NCBI GenBank assembly: GCA_020637635.1
Contig: JACKKB010000003.1
Span: 124,001 to 188,000 of the forward strand
Reading direction: 5' to 3'
Length of the DNA: 64,000 nt
Source of the DNA: Albidovulum sp.
Lineage (GTDB): Bacteria; Pseudomonadota; Alphaproteobacteria; Rhodobacterales; Rhodobacteraceae
In this document: positions 17,512 through 26,232 of the stretch, piece after piece
Numbering within the stretch: the first letter of the stretch is position 1
Layout: each line of letters begins with the position of its first letter
Notes under the pieces: model-generated
The model's database searches: none
The model's input: the letters and a program-made list of their open reading frames with translations, nothing else
Told to the model about the DNA's origin: nothing
Position numbers and translations under genes: made by a program

Positions 17512-17950
17512 GAGTGGCGGCGCAGAACTGCTCGCGGCCTCACGGTAACAAGCCAATAATATCAATATCTAAGGGCCGACTTGACCGTCAGATCGCGGGC
17601 GCGAACCAAAGGCAGCCAAAGCGAAGGTGACATCCGCTCTCCTTCGATCGTCCGATGGGCCCTTCTGGGAGAACGCCACGTTCATCGAGCCGATCAGCCG
17701 AACCTGCCTTCGCCACCCGATGCCACAGATCTCCGAAACCGCCTGCGGTTCGGCCATATTCGCAACTCGCACGAAGTCGAACTGGAAACGGACGACGCCC
17801 GGGGCGGCCTTGAGGCCCCGTCCCGGGCCTTCGGCCGCGCCGCCTTCGCACCGCTGGCGCTGCGCCTGACGCGCAGCGGCACCATCCGTTGCAGGCTTGC
17901 CCATAGATCTGCGGACCTGCCGGTGCCGGACGATGCGCTGTCCGGCACAA
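17512..17950. other. gene-poor stretch, probably decayed
   Basis: No intact gene. A minus-strand frame (about 17904-17569) has a protein-like composition in its second half but no domain I recognise. It lies directly 3' of the decayed lacI on the same strand and may be the end of that gene or of its neighbour. Confidence 0.45.
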
Positions 17951-18490
17951 CCGGCATGCAGCTGCTCGGCTGGCGGAGCGAGGTCAGGCCGATTTCCGGC
18001 CGCGCGGCCATCGGGATATCATCGAAACGATGACCGACGGTCCTGAGGGATGCGCAGCCGTGATTCGTGGCGGATCATGCTCATCGCCTCGATCGCCATG
18101 TCGTCATTGGCAGCGAAGACCGCATCGGACCGCGCAGGCTACAGGCGATCCATCATCTGGGCCACAGCCTCGCGCGTGCCGGCAGGAACGAAATGCCCGG
18201 TCTGGTGTTCGGAGAGTTCCACCACGCTGTCGTGACGCTCGGCTACGAACCCGAATTGATGGTCCCGGCTGATCGAGAATCGCCTCCAGCCGGACAGGAG
18301 TGCGAGGCGCCGGCTACCCGCCTCGACCGGACGCCGTGCGGCCAGTCGCCCTCCGGCGAGCTTGTCGGTCGTGATGCTGGCCAAGCCTTCCGCGTCCCGG
18401 CCGTGGCTGAACATGACGACCGGGAAATTCTGTCCCCTGAAAAACCTGCAGAGTGTCGAGGAAGGCTCAAGCGGGGCCGTGATGGTGCCT
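17950..18490 (-). pseudogene. decayed LacI-family regulator
   Basis: Reading leftward, the effector domain of a LacI regulator can be followed across frame changes: TAPLEPSSTL, FPVVMFSHGRDAEGLASITTDKLAGGRLAARR, then SDAVFAANDDMAIEAM, LRIPQD, and in another frame FDDIPMAARPEIGLTSLRQP. The DNA-binding N-terminus is absent, and at least two frameshifts plus an in-frame stop interrupt it. It probably once regulated the neighbouring TRAP transporter genes. Confidence 0.75.
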
Positions 18491-18544
18491 TTGACGCGGC
18501 ACGGGTGGAACGATGTTCCGGGCCTTGCGCCGTTGAAGGTTGCT

Positions 18545-19101
18545 GCATGCGATCCGTGTCAACGCAGCCACGAAGCCCGGAACGACGCCAGCCAGGACGA
18601 GTGCGGTCACCGGGACGCCCGCCGCCAACGCGTAATCGATCATCACCGCCAAGGGCGGAATCATCGCGCCGATCCCGCCGGCACTTGCCACCATCGCGGC
18701 GCACCAACCCTGGTCGGATCCGCGCAGGACCAGAGCCGGGAACAACACGAGACCGATGGAAGCGACAGTGGCCGAGATCGCGGCGAGGAGCGGGCAGGCC
18801 ATGATCGTCACCCTGCCGAGATCGCCGCGCGGCGTCCCAGGTGGTAGTCGACAACCGCGACCGGGCGCCGCGAAATCCCATCTTGCCTCATGTTGTTCCG
18901 GACAAGCGTGAACAGCACGACGGCATTCGGCATGAAGGAGTGGACCCAGCTGACCAGTCCCGATGCGCGAGGATCGAAATGCAGGAACGGAACTTGGGCG
19001 ATCGCCGGCGGCCAGGCCTCGCCAAGCGCGATGCCGACCGGCACCCCGATCACGAGCAGACGGCAAAAGCTCCCACGGCGTATCGCTGAGGGCATCATCA
19101 T
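18545..19101 (-). pseudogene. decayed TRAP transporter large permease (DctM family)
   Basis: Two frames together give a recognisable DctM fragment: an N-terminal LLVIGVPVGIALGEAW, NNMRQDGISRRPVAVVDYHLG, then ACPLLAAISATVASIG, LVASAGG-type MVASAGGIGAMIPPLAVMIDYALAAGV and LVLAGVVPGFVAALT. These match the conserved order of the DctM transmembrane core (G-ISRRLV...ISGS.A...VASAGG.GI.IPPS...Y), but the gene is only about a third to half of normal length, contains a frameshift and lacks its C-terminus. The periplasmic DctP and small DctQ partners are not seen. Confidence 0.75.
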
Positions 19102-19191
19102 ACGTCCTGTTGTCCGAAGAGATCTGTCTGCTCATGGATGAGCTGCGCCGGGTTTGCCCGAGGCTAAAACTCCTGAGCAAGGTGGAGCATC

Positions 19192-19282
19192 ATGAGCAAG
19201 GCAACGAACAGGTTTTCTCCTGAAGTTCGTGGGCACGCGGTGCGGTTGGTCCCGGGCAACGAGGGTCATCATGGATCGCGGT
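19192..19282 (+). mobile_element. IS3-family orfA remnant
   Basis: The reading frame from the ATG gives MSKATNRFSPEVRGHAVRL followed by VPGNEGHHGSR, the conserved N-terminus of IS3-family OrfA transposases (helix-turn-helix). The frame then runs into the metF-like remnant encoded on the other strand. No terminal repeats or OrfB are visible, so this is a scar of an old insertion. Confidence 0.7.
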
Positions 19283-19585
19283 TGTGGCGGCGATTTTCTC
19301 GGCCGGCGTGCCATCGAAGCGCGCGATGCAGACCGTAGTTCCGCCTGGCAGAAACGCGCGGAAACCGGCGATCTTTTCGGCCGAGCGAAGCATCACCTCG
19401 ATCGAACAGCATTCGAGCGGGGAGGTAATCACCGGACCTTCCGCGCGGCAGGCGACTGGGGCCGGCGGCCTGCCGAGGGGCAACAAAGCCGCGAGCGCTT
19501 CCTTCGCAGCGAGCTTTGCCCGGGGCCGCCGGCGCCGGCCATGCAACGCCAGAGTGCGCGCGTGCCGACAGACATGATTGCGCAT
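19283..19585 (-). pseudogene. decayed methylenetetrahydrofolate reductase-like (MetF) fragment
   Basis: The minus strand encodes SPLECCSIEVMLRSAEKIAGF and then RAFLPGGTTVCIARFDGTPAEKIAAT, matching the start of MetF/MTHFR proteins (F-S-x-E-V-x-P ... LP-x-GT-x-VYIA-x-x-x-GT). The barrel is cut off after about 50 conserved residues, exactly where the IS3 scar begins. Only about a sixth of a normal gene remains. The link to one-carbon transfer fits the UroD-family and corrinoid genes nearby. The match rests on a short segment. Confidence 0.5.
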
Positions 19586-19685
19586 TCACCAGGCCGGGTG
19601 AGAGTTGCGGCATTTTGCCGCCACGTGAGCATCGCTTGCAGTCTCAACTGGATCAGAAATCGCACCTCGAGTATGCATGGAGAAG

Positions 19686-19699
19686 CGAATGCGCAGTCA
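19686..19699. promoter_or_regulatory. operator candidate related to the site at 26055
   Basis: CGAATGCGCAGTCA agrees at 12 of 14 positions with the core TGAATGCGCATTCA of the perfect palindrome at 26055-26070. It lies 58 bases upstream of the UroD-family start and between it and the divergent metF-like remnant, so one LacI protein (now decayed, 26233-27290) could have controlled both ends of locus B. Confidence 0.5.
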
Positions 19700-19756
19700 T
19701 ATCTTGTAGAGATGGACAAGCGGCGAGAGCACCCACCGCGGCAAGGGGACACCGGA

Positions 19757-20965
19757 ATGGCGATGACACCGAGGGAGAACTTCAAGGCCGCCATGGACCG
19801 CAGCGGGCCGGAATGGGTGCCGCTCGACATGGGCAAACACATCGGCTCGATCCACAAGAAGCACTATGCTGCCCTGCGGCCCCTGCTGCCCGATCTCGAC
19901 CTGAGGAACGAAAGCGTCATCCTCGACCGCATGGCCCAGACAGTGGTGCCGGACGAGGCGCTCCTGCAGCACTTCAATGTCGATTTCCGCTGGCTGGTCC
20001 CGCACTGGGTTCAGGTGAAGGAGCGCCACGACGTCGACGGTTACATCGACATGTGGGGCGTGCCCTACAAGGGGGCCGACGGCGATCACTACGCGGTCGA
20101 TGGCGCCCCGCTGAAGGCGGCCGACAGTATTGCCGACATCGACGCGCACGATTGGCCCGATCCCGAGGACCCGGCGCAGTTCGCCGGCCTCGGCGACCGC
20201 GCCCGCGAGCTTTACGAGACGACCGGCTACGTGATCGGCGCAGATGCGATCAAGGCCGGTCCGCTGATGAGCTGTCTGCAAATTCGCGGCTACGAGCAGT
20301 TCTTCGTCGACATGGTGGTCAATCCCGAATTCAGCGACGCCCTGATGCAGAAGGTCACCGACCTCATCTGCCGCATGTGGACCCGGTTCATGGACGAAGT
20401 CGGCCCCTATGTGCAGATCGCCTATGTCACCGACGATCTCGGCACCCAGACCTCTCTGCTCCTCTCGCCCAAGCTCTACCGAAAGCGCGTCAAGCCGTTC
20501 CACACGCAGTTGCACGAGCACATCAAGGGCTGCGCGGATGTGAAGCTGATGATGCATACCGACGGCGCGGTGCTGCCCCTGATCGACGATCTGATCGAGA
20601 CCGGCGCCGACATACTCAACCCTGTGCAGACCTCGACCGCCGGCATGGGCGACACCGCCGCGCTGAAGGAAAGGTTCGGCGGCCGGATCGCCTTTCACGG
20701 CGCGATGGACGTGCAGCAGATGATGCCCAACGCGACCCGCGCCGAACTGAAGTGGGAAATTGCCCGGCGGATGAAGGATCTTGGCCCGGACGGCGGCTAC
20801 ATCATCGCGCCCTGCCACAATATCGGCCACGACATCCCGCCGGAAAACACCCTGGCCTTCTTCGGGATGGTGCGCGAGATGGGCCGCTATCCGCTTGACC
20901 TCGACGCCGTTCTGGCCAGCGACGCTTCCTATTTCGAACGCCTGAACCGCGAGGGCGAGGCATGA
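19757..20965 (+). CDS. uroporphyrinogen decarboxylase (UroD)-family methyltransferase
   Basis: A 402-residue UroD-fold protein of the methyltransferase branch (relatives of MtaA/MtbA, CmuA and O-demethylase MtvB), not haem synthesis HemE, which is shorter and has different substrate residues. The zinc-site region reads LMMHTDGAVLPLIDDLIETGADILNPVQ, with His-Thr-Asp in place of the His-x-Cys of MtaA, and a later IIAPCHNIGHDIPPEN supplies a Cys and His. The start follows AAGGGGA at good spacing. The next gene overlaps (ATGA). A decayed corrinoid protein lies 5 kb away, consistent with a former corrinoid-dependent demethylation system. Methyl donor unknown. Confidence 0.85.
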   Translation: MAMTPRENFKAAMDRSGPEWVPLDMGKHIGSIHKKHYAALRPLLPDLDLRNESVILDRMAQTVVPDEALLQHFNVDFRWLVPHWVQVKERHDVDGYIDMWGVPYKGADGDHYAVDGAPLKAADSIADIDAHDWPDPEDPAQFAGLGDRARELYETTGYVIGADAIKAGPLMSCLQIRGYEQFFVDMVVNPEFSDALMQKVTDLICRMWTRFMDEVGPYVQIAYVTDDLGTQTSLLLSPKLYRKRVKPFHTQLHEHIKGCADVKLMMHTDGAVLPLIDDLIETGADILNPVQTSTAGMGDTAALKERFGGRIAFHGAMDVQQMMPNATRAELKWEIARRMKDLGPDGGYIIAPCHNIGHDIPPENTLAFFGMVREMGRYPLDLDAVLASDASYFERLNREGEA

Positions 20966-21726
20966 CCCCGAACGCCCGCTTCAAGGCGCGCCTGACCGCC
21001 CGCGAGCCGCTGGTCGGGTGCTTCGTCAAGACCCCGCATCCGACCGTCATCGAGGTGCTCGGCGCCACGCCGCTCGATTTCCTCATTCTCGATGGCGAAC
21101 ACACGCCGTTCGACCGCGCCTCGATCGACCTGTGCATGCTGGCGGCGCGGGCCGTGGGCTGCGCGGTTCTGGTGCGGGTGCCGGACGGCGCGCCCTCGAC
21201 CATTCTCGGGGTGCTCGACTGCGGCGCGGCCGGGGTCGTGGTGCCGCATGTCACGTCGGTCGAGCAGGCCGAGGCACTGGCGAAGTCGATGCGCTACGTC
21301 CCCGGAGGGCGCGGCATCGCCGGCACCACCCGCGCCGGCCTCTATGGCGCGCGTCCACTGGCCGAGCACCGCAAAGCCGCGAGTGACGGGGTTTCCCTGA
21401 TCTGCCAGATCGAGGACCGCGAGGGTGTGGACTGCTTTGCCGGAATCGCCGCGGTCGAGGGCGTGGACGCGCTCTTTGTCGGCCGCGCCGACCTCACCGT
21501 CTCTTACGGGCTCGACGATTTCTCCGCGCCCGAGATCGCTGCGATCTGCGGCGACGTCCTTGCTGCCGCGGGCGCGGCGACGGGGCTTTACTGCGCCCCC
21601 GGCGAGGATACCCGGCCGTGGCGGCAGAGGGGCGCGAGCTTCATCGTCGTCGGCTCGGACCATTCCTTCCTTGCCGAGGGCGCGAAATCGCTCGCCGCGT
21701 CGGCCCGGCGCGATCCAGACCATTGA
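20962..21726 (+). CDS. HpcH/HpaI-family class II aldolase
   Basis: A 254-residue barrel of the HpcH/HpaI aldolase/citrate lyase family. Conserved features are LDFLILDGEHTPFD (catalytic base region), VRVPDGAPSTIL, the metal-binding QIEDREGVD segment (Glu) and DALFVGRADLTVSYG (Asp). Family enzymes cleave 4-hydroxy-2-oxo acids to pyruvate and an aldehyde. The start overlaps the UroD-family stop by four bases; an eleven-base gap separates it from the LVIVD gene. It is not closely similar by eye to the locus C aldolase at 35378-36175, which belongs to the same family. Confidence 0.9.
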   Translation: MTPNARFKARLTAREPLVGCFVKTPHPTVIEVLGATPLDFLILDGEHTPFDRASIDLCMLAARAVGCAVLVRVPDGAPSTILGVLDCGAAGVVVPHVTSVEQAEALAKSMRYVPGGRGIAGTTRAGLYGARPLAEHRKAASDGVSLICQIEDREGVDCFAGIAAVEGVDALFVGRADLTVSYGLDDFSAPEIAAICGDVLAAAGAATGLYCAPGEDTRPWRQRGASFIVVGSDHSFLAEGAKSLAASARRDPDH

Positions 21727-21736
21727 GGAGACACCG

Positions 21737-22969
21737 ATGACGTCCGATCTTCTGACCCCGGACTACGCCCGCAACATGCGCATCCTCGGTCACTCTGACC
21801 AGGGTGGAAAGATGGACGGATGCCAGATCATGGTCTCGGGCGGCCATGCCTATGTGGGCCATGTGTTCCACAACGGCTTTTCCATCATGGACGTGCGCGA
21901 CCCGAAGCATCCGAGATTCGTGCGCCATATGCCGCAACCCGGCAGAACCTGGAGCCAGCATGTCCAGACGCATGGCGATCTCATGATCGTCAACAACATG
22001 CGCAACATGCTTGACGCGCACGAATACTACAAAGGCTCGATCGGCAACAAGATCGATGTAGCCACGATCGAGCAGGATTATTCCGCGGGCATCCGTCTCT
22101 ACGACATTTCCGACCGCGCCAATCCGCGCGAGATCGCGTTCCTTGAGATCCCCGGCCTCGGCGTGCACCGGGTCTACTGGGACGGCGGCGACTGGGCCTA
22201 TCTTTCCGCGCTGCCGCCGGGATTTACCGACGACATCTTCATGATCGTCGACCTCCGCAATCCCGAAAAGCCCGAGGTGGTCAGCAAGCTTTGGCTGCCG
22301 GGCATGAACAAGGCCGCGGGCGAGACCCAGGACTGGAATCCCGACCTGCGCTATGCCCTGCATCACGCCATCGTCAAAGGTGATCTGGCCTGCGGCGCAT
22401 GGCGAGACGGCGGCCTGACGCTGATGGATGTCTCCGACCGCCACAACCCCAGGATTCTGTCGCATGACAATCTCTGCCCGCCCTTCGCCGGACACACGCA
22501 CAACACACTGCCGCTGCCGGGCCGCGGATTGATGTTCGTGGTCGAAGAGGCGCTGTTCGACCATTGCGGCGACGGGATCAAGCGAAACTGGGTCTATGAC
22601 ATCCGCGTGCCGGCCAAACCGATCTCCATCGCCTCGACACCGCTGCCCGACGACGCCGACTACAGGGCCAAGGGCGGCCAGTTCGGCCCGCACAACTGCC
22701 ACGAAAACCGCTCGGAAGCCTATCAGAGCGAGGAGCTGGTATTCGTGAGCTACCAGAACGCCGGGGTTCGCGTCTACGACATCTCGGACCCGTTCCGTCC
22801 CGAAGAGGTCGCCGCCTGCGTGCCGCCTGCGCCGAAGACGATGCTGGACCCGACCCCGCGCGAACGGCCGGTCATCGACACGGTCGACGTCTTCGTCGAC
22901 AAGCAGGGGCTGGCCTATGCCACCGACATGAATGCCGGGCTCTACATCATGGAACTGGAGGGGCTTTGA
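21737..22969 (+). CDS. LVIVD-repeat beta-propeller protein
   Basis: A 410-residue protein with repeated blades of the LVIVD type: VGHVFHNGFSIMDVRDPKHPRFV, GIRLYDISDRANPREI, DIFMIVDLRNPEKPEVV, GGLTLMDVSDRHNPRIL and GVRVYDISDPFRPEEV. No signal peptide is seen, so it is probably cytoplasmic. Propellers of this type have no firmly assigned catalytic role; a His-rich face (CPPFAGHTHNT, GPHNCHENR) may bind a metal or a substrate. Start at 21737 has GAGGAG; the stop overlaps the next gene (TGATG). A shortened, frameshifted copy is at 31302-32197 in locus C, also beside a haem-b-like gene. Confidence 0.8.
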   Translation: MTSDLLTPDYARNMRILGHSDQGGKMDGCQIMVSGGHAYVGHVFHNGFSIMDVRDPKHPRFVRHMPQPGRTWSQHVQTHGDLMIVNNMRNMLDAHEYYKGSIGNKIDVATIEQDYSAGIRLYDISDRANPREIAFLEIPGLGVHRVYWDGGDWAYLSALPPGFTDDIFMIVDLRNPEKPEVVSKLWLPGMNKAAGETQDWNPDLRYALHHAIVKGDLACGAWRDGGLTLMDVSDRHNPRILSHDNLCPPFAGHTHNTLPLPGRGLMFVVEEALFDHCGDGIKRNWVYDIRVPAKPISIASTPLPDDADYRAKGGQFGPHNCHENRSEAYQSEELVFVSYQNAGVRVYDISDPFRPEEVAACVPPAPKTMLDPTPRERPVIDTVDVFVDKQGLAYATDMNAGLYIMELEGL

Positions 22970-23955
22970 TGGCGCAGGTGGTGATAGCGGGCCGGATCCA
23001 CCCGGCCGGCATGGCGATCCTGGAGGCCGAACCGGGGCTTGGCATCGACGCGATCACCGATCCCGGCGCGGCACTGCCGCCGGAGAAACTCGCGGCGGCC
23101 GACGCGCTCCTGATCCGCTACGGCGCGCTCACCGAGGAGCAGGCCGCCGCGATGCCGAATCTCAAGGTTGTGTCCCGTCACGGCGTGGGATGCGACAATC
23201 TGCCGGTCGCCGCCCTGGCTGCGAGAGGTGTGCCAGTCACCATCGTCGGCCCGGTTAACGCGGTTTCCGTCGCAGAACAGGTCATGGCGATGCTGATGGC
23301 GCTCATCAAGCGGATCGTGCCTTACGACGCAGCGGTCCGAAAGGGCAACTGGGCCATCCGCGACAGCCTCGCGGTGGGCGAACTCAGCGGGCGGCGGCTG
23401 ATGCTTCTCGGTTTCGGCCGGATCGGGCGCGAGGTCGCACGCCGGGCCGCGGCCTTCGACATGCAGGTGCTGGTGCATGATCCCTTCGTGGGAGAGGACG
23501 CCATCCGCGCCGCAGGCTATGCGCCGGTCGGGGACTGGCGCGCGGCGCTGCCCGATGTGGATGCGATCAGCCTGCACCTGCCCGCCACAGCCGAGACCCG
23601 CGGCCTTATCGGCGCGGCCGAGCTTGAACGGATGAAGCCGACGGCGATCCTGCTCAATGCCGCGCGTGGCGGGCTTGTGGACGAAGAGGCGCTCCACCGG
23701 GCGCTCGCCGGACGGATGGCGCAGGGCGGCGCCGGGATCGACTGTTTCGGAACCGAACCGCCGGACCCTGGCCTACCCCTTCTCGGCATGCAGAATGTCG
23801 TCCTCAGCCCGCATTCGGCCGCACTCAGCCACGAGGCCGCGCGGCGCATGGCCGAGGTCGCGGCGCGCAACGTCATCGCCGGGCTGAACGGCACGCTCGA
23901 TCCGGCGCTGGTCTTCAATCTCGACGCGCTGAGAAAGGCCGGCCATGTCCTATGA
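22969..23955 (+). CDS. D-isomer-specific 2-hydroxyacid dehydrogenase
   Basis: A 328-residue NAD-dependent dehydrogenase of the SerA/GyaR family. The Rossmann motif is LLGFGRIGREVARR; catalytic residues are Arg in NAARGGLVDE, Glu in FGTEPPDPGLPLL and His in LSPHSAALSHEA. It interconverts a 2-hydroxy acid and a 2-oxo acid, which would feed or drain the neighbouring HpcH/HpaI aldolase. It starts at the ATG overlapping the LVIVD stop and overlaps the next gene by 11 bases, so the five plus-strand genes of locus B form one operon. Confidence 0.92.
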   Translation: MAQVVIAGRIHPAGMAILEAEPGLGIDAITDPGAALPPEKLAAADALLIRYGALTEEQAAAMPNLKVVSRHGVGCDNLPVAALAARGVPVTIVGPVNAVSVAEQVMAMLMALIKRIVPYDAAVRKGNWAIRDSLAVGELSGRRLMLLGFGRIGREVARRAAAFDMQVLVHDPFVGEDAIRAAGYAPVGDWRAALPDVDAISLHLPATAETRGLIGAAELERMKPTAILLNAARGGLVDEEALHRALAGRMAQGGAGIDCFGTEPPDPGLPLLGMQNVVLSPHSAALSHEAARRMAEVAARNVIAGLNGTLDPALVFNLDALRKAGHVL

Positions 23956-24679
23956 CATCCCCACCCAGGGCCGGATCCCGGTGCTCGACATCACGATACC
24001 CATCCATTGGAACAACCACGCCATGCTGATGTTCGGCATCTGGTTCGTGCTGGTTCCGGCCGCCGTGATGTTCCTGCGGTTCGGCAAGATCAGACCATCC
24101 ACCTACGGCATACCGCGCGGCACGCCGAAATGGGCCTGGCCCGAACTGTGCTGGTCCGTACACAAATACACGCTATATGCGGCGCTCTTCCTCGCGCTCG
24201 GCGGCGCCGCCTTCGCGATGATCCTAAGCGGTGGCTTTTCCGGCACGCTGCACGCCTGCTTTGGCCTCGGCACGCTCCTGCTCGGTTCGATGCAGATCCT
24301 GTCCGCGTGGTTTCGCGGCAGCCATGGCGGGCGCAAGGACCCCGCCGCCGATCCCGAAGACCGCGCGACCTGGGGGGGCGACCATTTCGACATGACACCG
24401 CGGCGGTGGTGGTTCGAGGCCTATCACAAGACCGCCGGGTATTTCGCCCTGCTTCTCGCGTTCGGCGCCGTCGCCACCGGGCTGTCGCAATTCTGGATGC
24501 CGGGGATTGCCATCGCGCTGGCAACCGTCGTGGCGACAGGTCTGGTTCTAGCCGTCGTCCTTCAGGGCCGCGGCCATAACCACGACACCTACCAGTCGGT
24601 CTATGGCACGCATCCAGACCATCCCTTCAACAGGCGCCGCTTCGGCCAGATGCTCGCAGATCAGGGTCGCAAGCCATAG
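23945..24679 (+). CDS. cytochrome b561-like membrane protein
   Basis: A 244-residue membrane protein with four or more hydrophobic helices. Histidines sit at equivalent places in the homologue at 30561-31301: HWNNHAMLMFGIWF, VHKYTLY, GGFSGTLHACFGLG and AYHKTAGYFALLL, a spacing that would allow ligation of two b-type haems as in cytochrome b561/DOMON-like proteins. It may pass electrons from a dehydrogenase of the pathway to the quinone pool. It overlaps the dehydrogenase gene by 11 bases. The association with an LVIVD propeller gene is repeated in locus C. Confidence 0.72.
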   Translation: MSYDIPTQGRIPVLDITIPIHWNNHAMLMFGIWFVLVPAAVMFLRFGKIRPSTYGIPRGTPKWAWPELCWSVHKYTLYAALFLALGGAAFAMILSGGFSGTLHACFGLGTLLLGSMQILSAWFRGSHGGRKDPAADPEDRATWGGDHFDMTPRRWWFEAYHKTAGYFALLLAFGAVATGLSQFWMPGIAIALATVVATGLVLAVVLQGRGHNHDTYQSVYGTHPDHPFNRRRFGQMLADQGRKP

Positions 24680-25530
24680 CCGGCTCGCCCTCTCCCCGCG
24701 GCGATCGGCCTAGTAGCTGACAGCCAAGCCGAGCAGCGAATTCAGTGGCTGGAAGCAGCCGGAATCGGTGACGCTGACACCCGGATTCGCGGCGCCGAAA
24801 ACACTCAGAAGCGCCTGCACCCGGCTCGGGTCCCAGTGGCGTCTCTGGCCGCATTGCCCGCTCGCCTGCACCGGGATGCGGCGCAGTCGCCCGGCTGCGC
24901 CCTGGTCCTTCATCGCCCGATGCGCGTGCCGGCCGAGCGCGAACAGCACCTCGCTGGCAAGATCGGACTGCACATGGTGGGCGCCGTAGTCCCGCGCCAG
25001 CCACTCGAACGCCGTCCAAATCCGGCTGGTCGTAGTTCAGCGTCAGAATGAAGCCGTGGCGGCACCGCCCCCAGCGATCATCTCGCGCACGACATCCGCC
25101 CAAACTCACTGCGGAAGCCACAATGCGCAGCCCCTCGGGCCAGGTTCGGCAAGCTACTGGCATGGAATACCGCCTCAGGCCGCGCATTGGCAGCGATAAT
25201 CAGCTGCGCGCGTCAGCCAGTGCATCCCGCCGCTCCGCGCCGCCTGCAAGCAGGCGGGCGCCGTGCGTACCGTTGAAGGCGCGCCAGCGCCGGGTTTCCA
25301 GGCTTCAGGGGAAGCGGCACCTCGATAGGGGAGACAGGCAGAGGATGTCATTGAAGATCATCGCAGTGTGACCCGCCTCTGGAGATCGAGCGGCATTTTT
25401 GTCGCGCCACCGCCTTGACGGCACCGGGGCGTCCTCTGACATCGGCCCCGATCTTGTCTGACATAGTCCTGGTGATGACAGCGGCGCCGCCGATAATACC
25501 TTCGCACCGTGCACGCCTTTCGGAGATGAT
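24680..25530. other. gene-poor stretch with a decayed minus-strand gene of unknown family
   Basis: No intact gene. On the minus strand, protein-like segments continue across several frames from about 25500 to 24715, for example HVQSDLASEVLFALGRHAHR, VFGAANPGVSVTD and GCFQPLNSLLGLAVSY at the 3' end. The pattern is that of a gene broken by frameshifts, downstream of the decayed corrinoid gene on the same strand. I do not recognise the family. Confidence 0.5.
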
Positions 25531-26031
25531 TCACGACAGGTGAGCATCTGTGGTTTCGTCGTGGTCAAGCGCGCTCAGGCAGACCACCTGGATTTTGCCG
25601 CGCCTGACGGCTTGCTCGAATTCCTCGACCAAAACGTCGACTCCCCAGTCCTCACGACCTCGAACCCCGGCACCCTTCAGCATCATGATGACCAGGTTCT
25701 TTGCGATGTCGTGCAGATCGCCCTTGACGCTTTTGCCGATACAGACCCGTGCCAGCGGCTCATTGGTCAGTCACGGCCAACACAGGTTCGATGATATCGA
25801 TTCCGCCCACACCATCAGCGCGGGCGGCCACCAGCATTTGGGCACGAAGATCTCACCGGCCGAAAACTCGTCGTCGCCGATAGCCCGCGCCATTGCCGGG
25901 ATCATCATCTTTCAAGAGCTTGCCCAGATCTTCGCCCGCGTCCCGCGCCTTGTCACAAGCTCGACGACCACATCGCAGTCACTTTCTGGGTGGCATCGAA
26001 GGCCGGTATCCTTTTCGTCCTCAGTCAGCAT
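25531..26031 (-). pseudogene. decayed corrinoid (B12-binding) methyltransferase protein
   Basis: The cobalamin-binding domain is clear: PLARVCIGKSVKGDLHDIAK and NLVIMMLKGAG, containing the D-x-H-x-x-G type base-on motif as DLHDIA, then after a frameshift GVDVLVEEFEQAVRRGKIQ and VVCLSALDHDE. Upstream, in another frame, MIPAMARAIGDDEFSAGEIFVP matches the helical cap domain of MtbC/MtgC-like corrinoid proteins. At least two frameshifts break the gene. It would be the methyl carrier for the UroD-family enzyme. The final glycine of the motif is Ala here. Confidence 0.78.
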
Positions 26032-26054
26032 TGCATCCGTCTTTTCATTTGACT

Positions 26055-26070
26055 ATGAATGCGCATTCAT
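26055..26070. promoter_or_regulatory. perfect palindromic operator
   Basis: ATGAATGCGCATTCAT is a perfect 16-base palindrome with the central CG of LacI-family sites. It lies between the decayed corrinoid gene (starting leftward at about 26031) and the decayed lacI gene (rightward). A near copy lies at 19686-19699, upstream of the UroD-family gene. Confidence 0.65.
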
Positions 26071-26232
26071 TATCATAGGTGGAAACAACTGAGTCGCTTG
26101 CCACCTATCGATGCAGGAGCCGGCCCGGTAATCTTGCCGGGCCACGGTTCAACGCGGGTTTCCAAGCGGCATAACCAGCCGATGTGGAATATCCGTTCAG
26201 TTTCAACGAGCGCGCGCGAAGGACCAGAGAAG

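Noticed and set aside
19757..20965. Annotation as hemE uroporphyrinogen decarboxylase
   Set aside because: At 402 residues with an HTDGAV/CHNIGHDIP site it fits UroD-family methyltransferases better, and it sits in an operon with an aldolase and a hydroxyacid dehydrogenase.
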